Of a stretch of 13,580 nucleotides of DNA, positions 1 to 9,031 are shown piece after piece. Each line of letters opens with the position of its first letter. The first letter of the stretch is position 1. A program made the position numbers and the translations under genes. A model generated the notes under the pieces. It was not told where the DNA came from. It searched no databases and worked only from the letters and a program-made list of their open reading frames with translations. Source of the stretch: Antrodiella citrinella (taxonomy: Eukaryota; Basidiomycota; Agaricomycetes; Polyporales; Steccherinaceae); the NCBI GenBank assembly GCA_004802725.1, contig SGPM01000530.1:1-13580 (forward strand), read 5' to 3'.

Positions 1-63
1 ACCGCAAGGAGGGTCGGAAGAAGTGCGAGATCACCACGAACGACGTGTCCCGCGAGGTTATAG

Positions 64-373
64 ATTCCAAATGTGCGAGTGGGGAATCATGATCCAACAG
101 GGGAATTGACTGTGAGGAACTTCCGGCGCCAGATTCGACGTGAAGCACGCGGAGGACAGGTAGGTCGTGCGTTCCCTGAGGAGCACCATAACCATATGAA
201 TGAAGGTGTAGGTACACGACGCGCTCAAGGTCCGATTCCGGGAGCTGTATCGCGCGAGGCTTGTACGGATCATACTCGACTGTCAGATGGAGGGGGATCC
301 TGAGAGAGCGATTGAGGAGTTCTTGGCATGCCTCATACGGCCAGTGACTGAAGAGAACCAAGTGCTTCCATAA
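64..373 (+). CDS. 3' end of an unrecognised gene (two exons seen)
   Basis: I do not recognise the product. An open exon (64-159) follows a possible 3' splice site (TATAG at 59-63). A good 5' site (GTAGGT at 160) and a 3' site (GTGTAG ending at 211) bound a 52-bp intron, and the frame stays open across it in phase 0. The second exon (212-373) encodes an Arg/Glu-rich, probably helical tail containing FRELYRARLVRIILDCQ and ending ...EENQVLP at a TAA. An AATAAA (372-377) overlaps the stop. About 85 residues are visible and the start lies outside the window or in undetected exons. Bases 3-56 are open in a different frame (KCEITTNDVSRE), which suggests either a frameshift or that this part is not coding. 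Splice logic and frame coherence support it; no family homology does. Confidence 0.42.
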
Positions 374-977
374 TAAAGGTGCGTCAAGAGCGACCTGCCG
401 CCAATATCGGCAGACGTGTGTTATACACTTCAGCGCGTCCCACCGCTTGAAAGGAAGGTGGCCACTTGAGCATCGTATGAAGACTTCTATGAGCAGCTCG
501 GGCGGAAGTGTAGCCAGTGAAGATGGCGTGCCTATCGCAAGGTATGCATTCTCAGGTCGTTCTGCAGCCTCTGTTCCGTGTGTGAGACTTGCGAAGCCCA
601 CAAGTTCTCTGCCCATGTCTTCTGGGTCGCCGCGACCTATGTGGGTATCAGTGGTGCTTGATGCTTCAAAACATACCACGCACCGTCGTGTATCCTTCTA
701 TACAATATCTGACAATGATTACCAGCAGTTCCTTTCTTCGCGACGATGTGACAGTAAGAATCTGGAAGAGAGCTCAAGAGGCTCAGTTGATGTGATCGTC
801 ATGATGTAGATTGAATTAGCGCCAAGTGGTATTGGATCTGAGATCTATGCATCATTAGCCTACGCGCTCAATTCAACTCGTCCGACTACAACCGTGAAGC
901 CGTGTACAAGGACCGTACAAGACTTCATTTTCCATCATTAGTACTCGGGATATCCTCGTCATTAGACTCACAAAATC
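374..977. other. Spacer with no clear gene; possible decayed coding sequence at 447-809
   Basis: No gene model can be supported. Bases 447-809 are open for 120 codons on the plus strand, but the translation is Ser-rich and matches nothing I know. Another frame over about 555-660 reads a cysteine-dense stretch (FCSLCSVCETCEAH) followed by HVFWVAATYVGISGA and a stop. The two overlapping open frames could be remnants of a broken gene. The last ~170 bases before 978 should include the COQ3 promoter and leader, but I see no clear TATA box. Confidence 0.3.
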
Positions 978-2186
978 ATGAGAGCGACCTGTTACCGAAA
1001 TATCCCTAAACGCTTCCAAACAAGGCCGTCCATTATTCGTCGTATCCCGCAAGCTACGAGGTCCTTGCACTCGACCTCACGTACAAACTTACAAGGCGCA
1101 GCAGCATCAGGATCATCGACAGTCAATGCAGACGAAATCGCGCATTTCTCGCGTCTGTCGTCGTTATGGTGGGATGAACGGGGGGAGTTCGGGATGCTGC
1201 ACAAGATGAATCCGGTGAGGATGCAGTTTGTGAAGGAGAAGCTGGTGAGTGGAATTTAAGCATGCATTCAAGAAAGACTCTAATGAAATCCATTCGATTG
1301 TCATCGAAAGGCGGAAATTCGGCGTGAGGAGACAGATGAAGATGTTGAGGCGGTGACCATTATGCGCGGTCTGGAGGTGCTAGATGTCGGCTGTGGAGGA
1401 GGGCTGCTGAGCGAGGTGCATCGTCGTCCTCTGACTCATTCTCAATACCTTGCTCAACCTTATAACAGAGCCTCGCCCGTATGGGCGCAAACACACTTGG
1501 AATTGACGCGTCCGAGTCCAACATTGCCATCGCGTCATTACATGCATCCGCAGACCCCGGTTTGGACGTCACCTCGTCGAGCTTGTCTTTATCTACTCCC
1601 CCAGAATCTTCAGGAGCCAAAGGCAAAGGCAGACTTCTTTACGAGAATACCTCAGTCGAGGACCTTCTGGCACAGCGTGGTCCGGCCTCGTTCGATGTCG
1701 TGTGTTCAATGGAGGTGCTAGAACACGTTGATAACCCCCGCGCCTTCTTAGACAGTTGCGCCCAGCTCGTCAAAGTGCGTCATAAACAATCATTTAAGGT
1801 TCCTTCAAAATTAATAGTGATACTGTGTGTTACAGCCTGGCGGACATCTCTTCCTATCAACTATCGCGCGGAACCCCTTCTCATACTTCCTTACCATATT
1901 CGCAGCGGAGAAGCTACTTCGCCTTGTCGAACCCGGAACGCACACGTACACGAAATACGTGAACCCCTCGGAGGTTATCTCGTTCTTCCAGGCGTACCGC
2001 TCACAAGACGAGCATGGAACACCGTGGATTGGGAGACTGGCAAACGGTGTGCCGGCGAGAATTGAGGCGGAGACCAGAGGAATGATATATGTTCCATGGG
2101 ACGCAGAGTGGAGGCTATCGAGGAGAGGCGAAGGATGGAGCGAGTACTGCAACTACTTGATCTGGGTACGAAGACCAAAAGAATGA
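978..2186 (+). CDS. COQ3: Ubiquinone biosynthesis O-methyltransferase, mitochondrial (COQ3)
   Basis: This enzyme uses S-adenosylmethionine for the two O-methylation steps of the ubiquinone head group, on the matrix face of the inner mitochondrial membrane in the CoQ synthome. The model is exons 978-1244, 1311-1415, 1469-1774 and 1836-2186; all introns are GT-AG, phase 0, 53-66 bp, giving 342 aa (yeast Coq3 is about 312). Residues 1-40 are Arg/Ser-rich without acids, with RSLHSTSRTN resembling a fungal presequence cleavage site. A COQ3-type block follows (FSRLSSLWWDERGEFGMLHK, then MNPVR). SAM motif I is LEVLDVGCGGG (residues 110-120), the acidic post-motif is LGIDAS, and MEVLEHVDNP (205-214) is the UbiG/COQ3 signature. 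The C-terminal half contains the usual PGGHLFLSTIARNP. A Ser/Gly-rich insert (about residues 152-178) precedes the LLYENTSVEDL segment. It appears intact. The identification is secure; exact splice sites are inferred. Confidence 0.95.
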
Positions 2187-3014
2187 ACTGTAGGGCTTGG
2201 CGTTACTATAAATGACTTTTTGCAGAAATGAGGCAGCTCGAGCTAGGATGATCGACGACGCTTGTTGGCGTCTGTGGGTCCACGTTCCAGTCAGCAGCGC
2301 TGCATAGTCTTGACTCTTCAGCGCCAGCCTATAAAACGCGGGAATTGAGCGCAGCAAGGTTCGACCCGTAGAACTGACCTGTCTCCACAGTGGGTGACCA
2401 CCGGCGGGCGATGGTCATTAGCTCAAACTTCCTAGCGCGCTCCGGGGGCTGCACTCCACATGCACTACCTTCTGTAAACATCGTCCTATGGCGGATTGGC
2501 ATGCAGAGGGACCCAGAACGGCTATGATCTCCGCTGTAATTCTCTTTACCGGATGAAACGCGCTGGCTGTGCAGTGTGCTTCGCAGTACACATAGACGGC
2601 TCCGTACGGCCAGCCACACGAGGACGTGTATCCCCATCTGCTGACCAGTGCAGCTGGGCTATCAACCCTACGCGCTGCGCTATGATTCGAACACGGCGAG
2701 TGAATTCCATGTTCATGAACAGCTGATCAATGACTGATCGTGCTGAGCGTCCGTGGCCCTCGCCGCCGTAACCTGCGACGGGTTTACCCCATGAGTAAAT
2801 AAACGCCACTGATACTCGAGCTGTGGGGGAGGTACGCGCCCACAGATACCTGATAGTTGTGATCATGGGTCTACTTTCTAGGACACAATTCGGTGAGCTA
2901 TCGGATCGAGTAGCTGTATATAGGTGGATCCTGGAGGGTACGTACGTATACGACTTCGAGCATTACACGGGCTCTATAAGCCATTGAAAAGATATTGGTC
3001 TATATGGAGATCTG
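2187..3014. other. Intergenic stretch, no gene seen
   Basis: The 828 bases between COQ3 and the transposon hold only short open frames on either strand. The longest is 106 codons on the minus strand at 2546-2866, with a translation that looks random. A tRNA-like T-loop string near 2687 has no matching stem. No repeat, RNA gene or recognisable protein fragment was seen. The right edge ends in the TTA target duplication of the next element. Confidence 0.6.
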
Positions 3015-3017
3015 TTA

Positions 3018-3051
3018 GGCCCTGTTCGGCGGCGCAAGTTGAGTTGAGTTG
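3018..3051 (+). repeat. Left terminal inverted repeat of the Harbinger element
   Basis: It starts GGCCCTGTTCGGCGGCGCAA and continues into a tandem 5-mer (TTGAG units) before a T/G-rich stretch. It pairs with 3953-3986 on the opposite strand. The preceding TTA at 3015-3017 is the target duplication. Confidence 0.88.
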
Positions 3052-3284
3052 GGTGGGGTTGGGTTGAAGTTCGGACAATTCCGCAACTCGAGCCAGTGAA
3101 GCGCGCGAGTTGAGCTCGAGTTGTCACAGTATGTCACAAATAGTAACAGTGTTATGATCATGATAACACACCAATCATTGATATTGAGAGTCCGACATTG
3201 ACATGGTTCAAGTTCATGTGCAGCCACCGAAGGCCCAGGAAAGTCACTAACGGTGGTAGTTGTCAGCTTTGTTGCTGCTGCTGG

Positions 3285-3684
3285 TCATTCAACCACAAAT
3301 CGATGACCTCAGCACACGTCCCTGGCACAGTGCTCGCTCAACCGATATGTGCATACCAGAGGGCAAATACTACCTTGGTGATGCTGATTTTCCCTCATCC
3401 GACTCATTGCTGGTACCGTATTGTGGTGTTCAATATCAATCATCCCTTTTAGACTTTGACGAGCTGGAACAACTCGATTCACTCGCAATGAAGCATTTCT
3501 CGCTCAACTTGACCCTGATGAGCTTTTTGCACCACCTGACATCAGTGATGAAGACAGTGAAGGTGTTCATATCAATGTCAGTGCAGAGGGAAAGGAACAG
3601 GCAGAAGTGCGACAGAACAGTATTGCCAAGGCAATGTGGGATGACTATGTACAGATCTTACGAGAACGTGGAGTGGAGATGTAG
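3285..3684 (+). pseudogene. Harbinger transposase remnant (DDE_Tnp_4 family), deleted and frameshifted
   Basis: The translation from about 3347 reads IPEGKYYLGDADF followed by LLVPYCGVQYQ. This matches the DDE_Tnp_4 block usually seen as GKYYLaDAGy...LvPyrGvrYH, in which the Asp (codon at 3380-3382) is the second catalytic acid. Soon after, the text moves from frame 2 to frame 1 near 3470-3482. It ends with a typical fungal Harbinger tail, IAKAMWDDYVQILRERGVEM, with a stop at 3682-3684. The segment normally lying between them, with the third catalytic acid and the IERxFGVLKxRF-like helix, is missing, as are the N-terminal helix-turn-helix region and the first Asp. A further frame change near 3325-3345 is likely. 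It cannot encode an active transposase. Confidence 0.8.
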
Positions 3685-3952
3685 TGTGGTCTGTACTAGA
3701 GAGGTGGTAAAATAAAAAGGGGACTTATTACAAAAGAGTGTGATTAAAAAGCAATGAGTACGAGAAAAGAAGGGAAGGATGAGGAGGGGAGGAAAGGGGA
3801 GTTATGTTTCGCGCCGCACACAATGTGCAAGGTGTTATCAGCGCCGATCTAATTGTCACCCTTGTGTCACTCCGCAACCCAGCTGGAGTTGATCTCGAGT
3901 CCGCGCTGACCGATATCATTCCCACGTCCATATAAGGCAGGTCAACTTCACT

Positions 3953-3986
3953 CAACTCAACTNAACTTGCGCCGCCGAACAGGGCC
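3953..3986 (-). repeat. Right terminal inverted repeat of the Harbinger element
   Basis: Read on the minus strand from 3986 it gives the same GGCCCTGTTCGGCGGCGCAA start and the TTGAG pentamers. Base 3963 is an N in the assembly. The TTA at 3987-3989 is the right copy of the target duplication. Confidence 0.88.
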
Positions 3987-3995
3987 TTAACGTTA

Positions 3996-4040
3996 GGCTA
4001 AGCTAAGCTAAGCTAAGCCAGGTTACCGAACAGGCCCTTA
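3996..4040. repeat. Orphan terminal repeat of a second Harbinger-like element, with CTAAG tandem repeat
   Basis: Read on the minus strand from 4037, after the TTA at 4038-4040, the sequence is GGGCCTGTTCGGTAACC followed by GCTTA pentamers (four copies, 3996-4019 on the plus strand). The GGCC-TGTTCGG core and the TTA next to it resemble the ends of the 3018-3986 element, but the sequence inside the core differs, so this is another subfamily. No matching left end was found in the window. It is probably the surviving right end of an older, truncated copy. Confidence 0.55.
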
Positions 4041-4137
4041 GTCGTAAGATCTCCGCCGGGCCTGCTGATCGATGATCTCTCAAAGCCATTTAGCTGCGAT
4101 TGTTCGTTCAATCCTCCGCTAAGTGCTACTGACCGAA

Positions 4138-5396
4138 ATGACTTTAGGACATCTCTATGACTCGGCATACATCAAACATATTCCTTCGTCCTTTACACCT
4201 AGTCAACTCGAGACGTATTTGAAGAGGATCGAATTCCCCACTGCGCGCCATGAGATCCAACCCGATCTCGCGACTCTGCAGACCCTCATGGTTTTACACA
4301 CCGTCGCATTTCCCTGCGATAACACGGATATGCACTAGTAACCTTATTGTCATCCTTCCAAATATCTCTGACACCTCACCATTCACTGGTAGTACGCAGC
4401 AACACCACATGCCGGTGACACCGCAGGAGCTCTTCGATCGACTTGTGGTTGGAAGCAAAGGGAGCTATTGCTTTGGATTCAATGGGTTGTTTCTCGGGAT
4501 GCTGCGAGGACTAGGCTACCGGTGTGTTTCATCATTTCATCCGGCAAGTACCAGTACTAAAGACAAGATTGTTCTCTAGTGCATTCGCAGCGCCAGGGAG
4601 AGTGCTTATACCCACCAGTGACTCAGACGAGGAGAAAATATATACCCAGCTCTCCCATCTAGTCTTGCTGGTCCAGCCGCACGACGCACCGCACGACCGT
4701 GTAACGTACCTCGTGGACGTCGGTTTCGGCGGTACAAGTCCTCTGCGGCCGATCTTACTCGCGGACGGCTCGTCGGACAAGCCACAGGTGACAAACGGAG
4801 GCAGTGGGTTCGCAGGAGGATGGGTGTGGGGATCGTATCCACCGGAACGGCATCGTGTCGTCCCAGGTGCATTCGCGTACAGCAGTCTAGGTGAGTAGAT
4901 CATGCGCTCAATTACAATTCTGAGTACCTCTGACTTCTCTTGTGTAGAAACGGAAGCCGGGTCAGGCATCACACCCCAGAGGGACTGGCATCTCCAAGTC
5001 TCGCACGCGGCCGGGACGTATGACTGGAAGACGCTCTATACCTTCACCGACAAGGTCGAGTTCTTGCAACGCGACATCGACGCCGCCAGTCTCTCCGTCA
5101 CCACGCTTCCTGGCACGATCTTCTACCAGACGATCGTCTGCGTCCGCCGCTTCCCTGTCGACCTGGATCCACAATACATGTCCGAAGAGGAGGTAGACGG
5201 ATTAGCGTGGATTGGAAAGTGGACGCTGGACGGCAAGAAGGCGACGAAGAGGGTCGGGGCGAGCGTATTAGAGGAGAGAACCGTTGATTCCGAGAGGGAG
5301 CGGTTGGAGGTGCTGCGAGATGTGTTCAGGATCGATGTGTTGGCCGAGGACGCGCGGTGGATCGTGGGGCGCGTACCGGAGCTGCCTGTGTCATGA
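4138..5396 (+). CDS. Arylamine N-acetyltransferase
   Basis: NAT enzymes transfer an acetyl (in some fungi malonyl) group from CoA to arylamines through a cysteine thioester; in fungi they serve xenobiotic and plant-toxin detoxification. They are cytosolic, and no targeting signal is seen. Exons: 4138-4337, 4393-4521, 4580-4890 and 4948-5396; GT-AG introns of 55-58 bp; 362 aa. The first exon carries the family start (YLKRIEFP, then LMVLHTVAFPCDNTDMHY). The triad is complete: Cys93 in KGSYCFGFNGLF, His136 in LSHLVLLV, Asp156 in YLVDVGFGG. The C-terminal domain continues to WIVGRVPELPVS. The ATG at 4138 gives the usual start a few residues before the YL-RI motif; no upstream ATG is in frame. Intron 1 begins immediately after TA, so an unspliced transcript hits TAG at once. 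Identification is strong; splice sites are inferred from frame and motif continuity. Confidence 0.93.
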
Positions 5397-5500
5397 TGAT
5401 ATCCGAACTTACACTGAATCGACACATATTTTCATCTTTGCACAGACCCTGCTGAGCTCGCCATTTGCTATATTGTTGCGGATACCTTCACTTGTGCAGT

Positions 5501-6206
5501 GAGCGCATTTTCTTGCCAGCTTCGACCTTCGGAAACCCGGGACCATCAGACTACGGTAAGAAGATCAATTTTTTTGGCGTTCTGGAGATCAAGCTGACTT
5601 ACCTACGCCTATGCTCGTCCTTTTTTCTCGGCAGTAGCCCTCCAAACTGCAAGTCTGCATTCTGTCAACTATTCCGTTATCTTTATCCTCGACCCAGCTC
5701 GCACACCGGACCCGACCGTACACCTGTTGACACGATTGCGCAACTGGGTCTCGCACTGTATTCGATGCCAACTTTTGTGCGCGGTGTAGCACTCCCTACC
5801 AGATTTCGCCCAATCCGGAACAAGAAGTCTCGGCGTATCACTCGTATCTTCCAGCCAATAACGGAATTTACACTGACTCCGAACGCTCTGACCAGGCGAT
5901 GTATCTACCGTTGCGGATCCACTCTGTAAGCTTTGTTCTTCGCGGCATTATTGCACTGCTTGGACCTTCAAGCTTCAGGAGTGGAGTATAAAACTCCTCT
6001 TGTTTTCGCTTGGGTTGACTCTTGACCTTTTCTATCCCAGACTGCCTGACTACGCTTCGCGAGTGCTACAGCCTACGGTATCACATCCTGAACCAATTGA
6101 CCACCAAGGCTCCCGCGATCTCGCCTGTTATGTAAGACAACTTTTCCTCGGGACACTTCTCCCAACGTCTATCATCTTACGCAGGTATGTTGTCAGATCT
6201 GAATAA
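5501..6206 (+). CDS. Unrecognised multi-exon coding block (start not found)
   Basis: I do not recognise the family. Joining exons 5501-5555, 5635-5747, 5803-5980, 6041-6131 and 6185-6206 across GT-AG introns of 53-79 bp keeps one frame open to a TAA at 6204. Recognisable text includes FLPASTFGNPGPSDY, LHSVNYSVIFILDPARTPDP, AYHSYLPANNGIYTDSERSD, FVLRGIIALLGPSSF and LRECYSLRYHILNQL, which has normal protein composition. The second and third introns use weak 5' sites (GTCTCG, GTGGAG). Without them the frame breaks, so the locus may instead be decaying. No start codon is visible; upstream exons may lie between 5397 and 5500, just after the N-acetyltransferase stop. It runs directly into the pseudogene at 6213 and could be the 5' part of that same locus, although the minus-strand copy has nothing similar. 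Confidence 0.4.
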
Positions 6207-6212
6207 TGGACT

Positions 6213-8286
6213 TGGGACCTCTATTTGACACTTGGTCCGGTAGCAACTCTTGCTCAAACTTCCGATCGCACGTTTTCCATATCCCCTATGGCGACCTTCT
6301 TGCTCGCCCCCAGAGACTACACGATCTACAAGTACTACATGCGAGAACCCTTCAAGACCGCTTCCATCAAAAACAATCCCTTGTACATGCCGATAGCTGT
6401 ATGGGATCCGCCAGGAAGACAGTTCCCAGTCTACACTCACAACATAGTGTCTGAGGACCGCAGTCGTATTGTCACAGGTGATTTCGGTTTCATCGACGCA
6501 GATATGTGCATGCGTGTTCGGAACTGCATCATGCCAGATGAGCCCTCGTTCCACCAGCATCGAGCGGATCCTTTGCCTGCGAGTATCCCACCACTGGTCT
6601 TGCCGGATACTACGCCGCTCGTCGAAGAGGACATGCCATTACCCGAAAACAAGTGTATATGCACTCCCGGATTAACGGTCAAGGTCGTCACGAATCAACG
6701 TACATCGTCAGTGCTACAAACATATTGGAATCTCCTCTTGTTAACTCCTAGTCATGCAGCAAACAGTCGTTGTCGAGAAGTGCGCTCCTTCGTATGGATG
6801 TCTACTGTACATACCAGGAACAACCTGGAGATGTGAGATGCCAACGAAGAACAGCAAGAAGGACGTGGCAAGCTACTTTCGTCGTCACTACGACGAACTG
6901 CTGCACTACTATCAGTTGGAGGCCGGAGGCCTAGGAAAACGTGAGCCGCAGGACGTATTCCTCGTCAGATGCTAAGACTCAGATGTTCCTGACCGCCACG
7001 ATGGCAGAAGTCACGGGGAAGTATCTTGAAGGATTTGAAGCGTCAAGATGGCCGCTTCCCGCTGATGACGATCCGCCGACAGCTGAAGAGCTTTATCGCA
7101 GTCAAGCTCTTCTGTGTTTCGATTACTCAAAGTTGAATGAAGACGACAAGAGATGGTTTAACGGCTGGCCCTGAGTTCAAGCTTTACGATCCAAAATGCC
7201 GTAGACCTATCAGGAAGCCGGCAATCGATACAGGGTCCCGTCCAACAGGAGCCAGTGGCCACGACGATGTTCCACCGATGGATACAAGTCCTTCACCACC
7301 TCAGCCTAGGAAAAACTCATCCATCGGACGCAGTGATTTTGTTTGTCAATCGGGGGGTGACATCGACGCGTCATCGTCCCATTCAAAACACATCTCTCCT
7401 CTCCCGTTCTCGCAACGACTACTGGAATTCCTGGAAGACTCGCACGACCCACTGAGTGTGTTGCTATCTATCCCATCAGATATCGTCCGCGATCCGCCTG
7501 GATCCCCAAAATTTTTACAGGAGCGGAACCTCAAGATCCAGACTATCATCGTTACGACGACTCCTGCTCTGCTGTCACTGCAGACGTCGAACTTCTCGTA
7601 TGTATATTGTTCTTTTCTGCTTGATAGCGCGCAACCTCCTAAAAGTTATGTTTTAGGACCAGGAAGACCCAGATCCCCTTCATCATCTCCTCAACTACAT
7701 CCTCGAAGTAAGCCGTTCCATTTGCGTACCGGATGTGTTCTTGTTGAAACTCTGGACCTAAAGTATTCGGATACAGACGCCGCAGTGGCCGACATATAAG
7801 ACGTGATGTTTGCATTGGAGGTGGGCACAAATATTTCCTCAATTCACTGAGTACCTTCCATACAGGGCCATGAAGAGGTGCAAAATTTCCGCGTATTCTT
7901 GGAGAAAACGAAATCACTCATATACGTCAGCGCTGAGAACGGTGAATCTTGTGGCTCATAGGTCTCAATCGCTATACTCATTCATTTATTACGCAGTCGG
8001 TACGCTGTGGATGGATTGCTACCTCCATAACTCGCCGACGCCCCCGTCAGCCATACACTCTCCGCTATTTCCGACGAGTCGTTGGAATATTGTAAGACAA
8101 CATCTAGGCTCCCGCCATAGACGTCTTTACAACCTCGTGGTGAGGCACGAAACAAATACGAACACATTCCTAGCTATTCCTAGTCCCTCACGCTACGCCA
8201 ATCCCCTCGATAAATGCTTGTACTTGAACAACAATCTGGCTCCGTCATTCCACGAAACATCGCTCAGCACCTTATGCATCTTCTGA
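6213..8286 (+). pseudogene. Broken copy of the unrecognised gene family at 9032-11719
   Basis: The translated pieces line up along the minus-strand gene in the same order but in changing frames. The first runs from LGPVATLA through YYMREPF, NPLYMPIAVWDPPG, GDFGFIDADMCMRVRNCIMP and SIPPLVLPDTT. Then come CLLYIPGTTWRCEMPTK, AKTQMFLTATMAEVTGKYLE, IRYRPRSAW and AEPQDPDYHRYDD. Frame changes fall near 6695, 6750, 6965, 7150 and 7455, a TAG at about 6751 interrupts one piece, and TAA replaces an expected Glu codon at 7797-7799. The 3' part keeps splice sites matching the intact copy: exons 7657-7707, 7764-7820 (57 bp, same length as its partner) and 7866-7941, then 7997 onward with GTLWMDCYL matching GSLHMECYL. 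Beyond that, similarity fades. The acidic repeat of the other copy is absent. It is best read as an old duplicate no longer under selection. Confidence 0.72.
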
Positions 8287-9031
8287 TAGATCGACATATC
8301 GTTTCGAGCCGCTGTATTCGTATGTATCGGACCTGTCGCTATGCTGACGTTTACTTTTAACCCGGACGTGTCAACTTGTTTGTTGTTCTGATTGTCCCTG
8401 TCGTCAACTGGCCCCAAATTGTTTCGTTATTGTTGCGGCTAAATCAGCTCTTGATGAATTGCCGTATCGTGTCGATGTAGTAACATAATGTTACTTGTTG
8501 TGTTTGAGGACGTCCGAAAGTCTGAGGTTGCTAGAACAAAAGGAGTTCTGAATGTGGACATATAGGTCCGGGTTAAGGCTCGTTCGGCGTTCGTCCATGT
8601 AACGGCTAATACTCACGTCATTGTACATCTTATAACTGTGGCGTTGCTAACTACGTTGAAGTCGTCTAGGCTACTATCTATCTGTCTCGAGGGGGCGTCA
8701 TTCCGTAAGAGAGTGGTATACAATCCGGCACCGTCAATACTGCTGGTTGAATATAAGTGTCACACTCACTAATCGTGGACACAGTGGAACTCTCAATGAT
8801 CAACAGCGAGATACGGTGTGGAGTCAACATTTAGTCACGTGTATCATAATGGTGAGATAGAAGAACAAAGGACGATTGGAACGTATGGGTAATATTGCAA
8901 AAGAGCAATTAAGCGGTCGCTTGGCAGGGAACGAAGAGATAGCGAGTACAAAGAAAAATGTCAGAAAAAGAACAGTGATCATACGATGAGAACGAAAGCA
9001 AGAGATTGAGAGTGATAGAGGAAATGCGGTT
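8287..9031. other. Spacer between the two tail-to-tail copies, no gene seen
   Basis: There is no coherent coding frame. A 146-codon open frame on the minus strand (8824-9264) overlaps the end of the minus-strand gene in another frame and its translation is low-complexity. The segment near 8576 (TTAAGGCTCGTTCGGC) vaguely resembles the Harbinger ends seen earlier, but no partner end was found. The region should contain the 3' untranslated sequence of the minus-strand gene. Confidence 0.5.

Larger units (their letters stand above)
3018..3986. mobile_element. PIF/Harbinger-type DNA transposon, internally deleted
   Basis: A 969-bp unit is flanked by a 3-bp direct duplication, TTA (3015-3017 and 3987-3989). 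It is bounded by inverted ends beginning GGCCCTGTTCGGCGGCGCAA. The ends match perfectly over 23 bp, then differ only at an N (3963) up to about position 33, with weaker similarity to about 49 bp. A TTA duplication and ends starting with GG are typical of PIF/Harbinger elements, and the interior holds a DDE_Tnp_4-type transposase fragment, so the class is well supported. The element is far shorter than an autonomous one and lacks an intact transposase. It could move only if mobilised by an active relative. It sits between COQ3 and the N-acetyltransferase gene and interrupts neither. Confidence 0.88.

Noticed and set aside
2670..2710. Possible tRNA on the minus strand (GTTCGAATC, a T-loop-like string)
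   Set aside because: The flanking bases do not form the 5-bp T stem, and no D arm or acceptor stem could be paired at the required distance.
2546..2866. 106-codon open frame on the minus strand downstream of COQ3
   Set aside because: The translation looks random, there is no recognisable motif, splice-supported extension or promoter, and a frame of this length is not unusual by chance here.
4532..4972. 146-codon minus-strand frame opposite the N-acetyltransferase
   Set aside because: It is antisense to exons with catalytic motifs and its composition is that of a shadow frame.
8574..8600. Possible third Harbinger end (TTAAGGCTCGTTCGGC)
   Set aside because: Only part of the core matches, no inverted partner was found nearby, and there is no clear target duplication.
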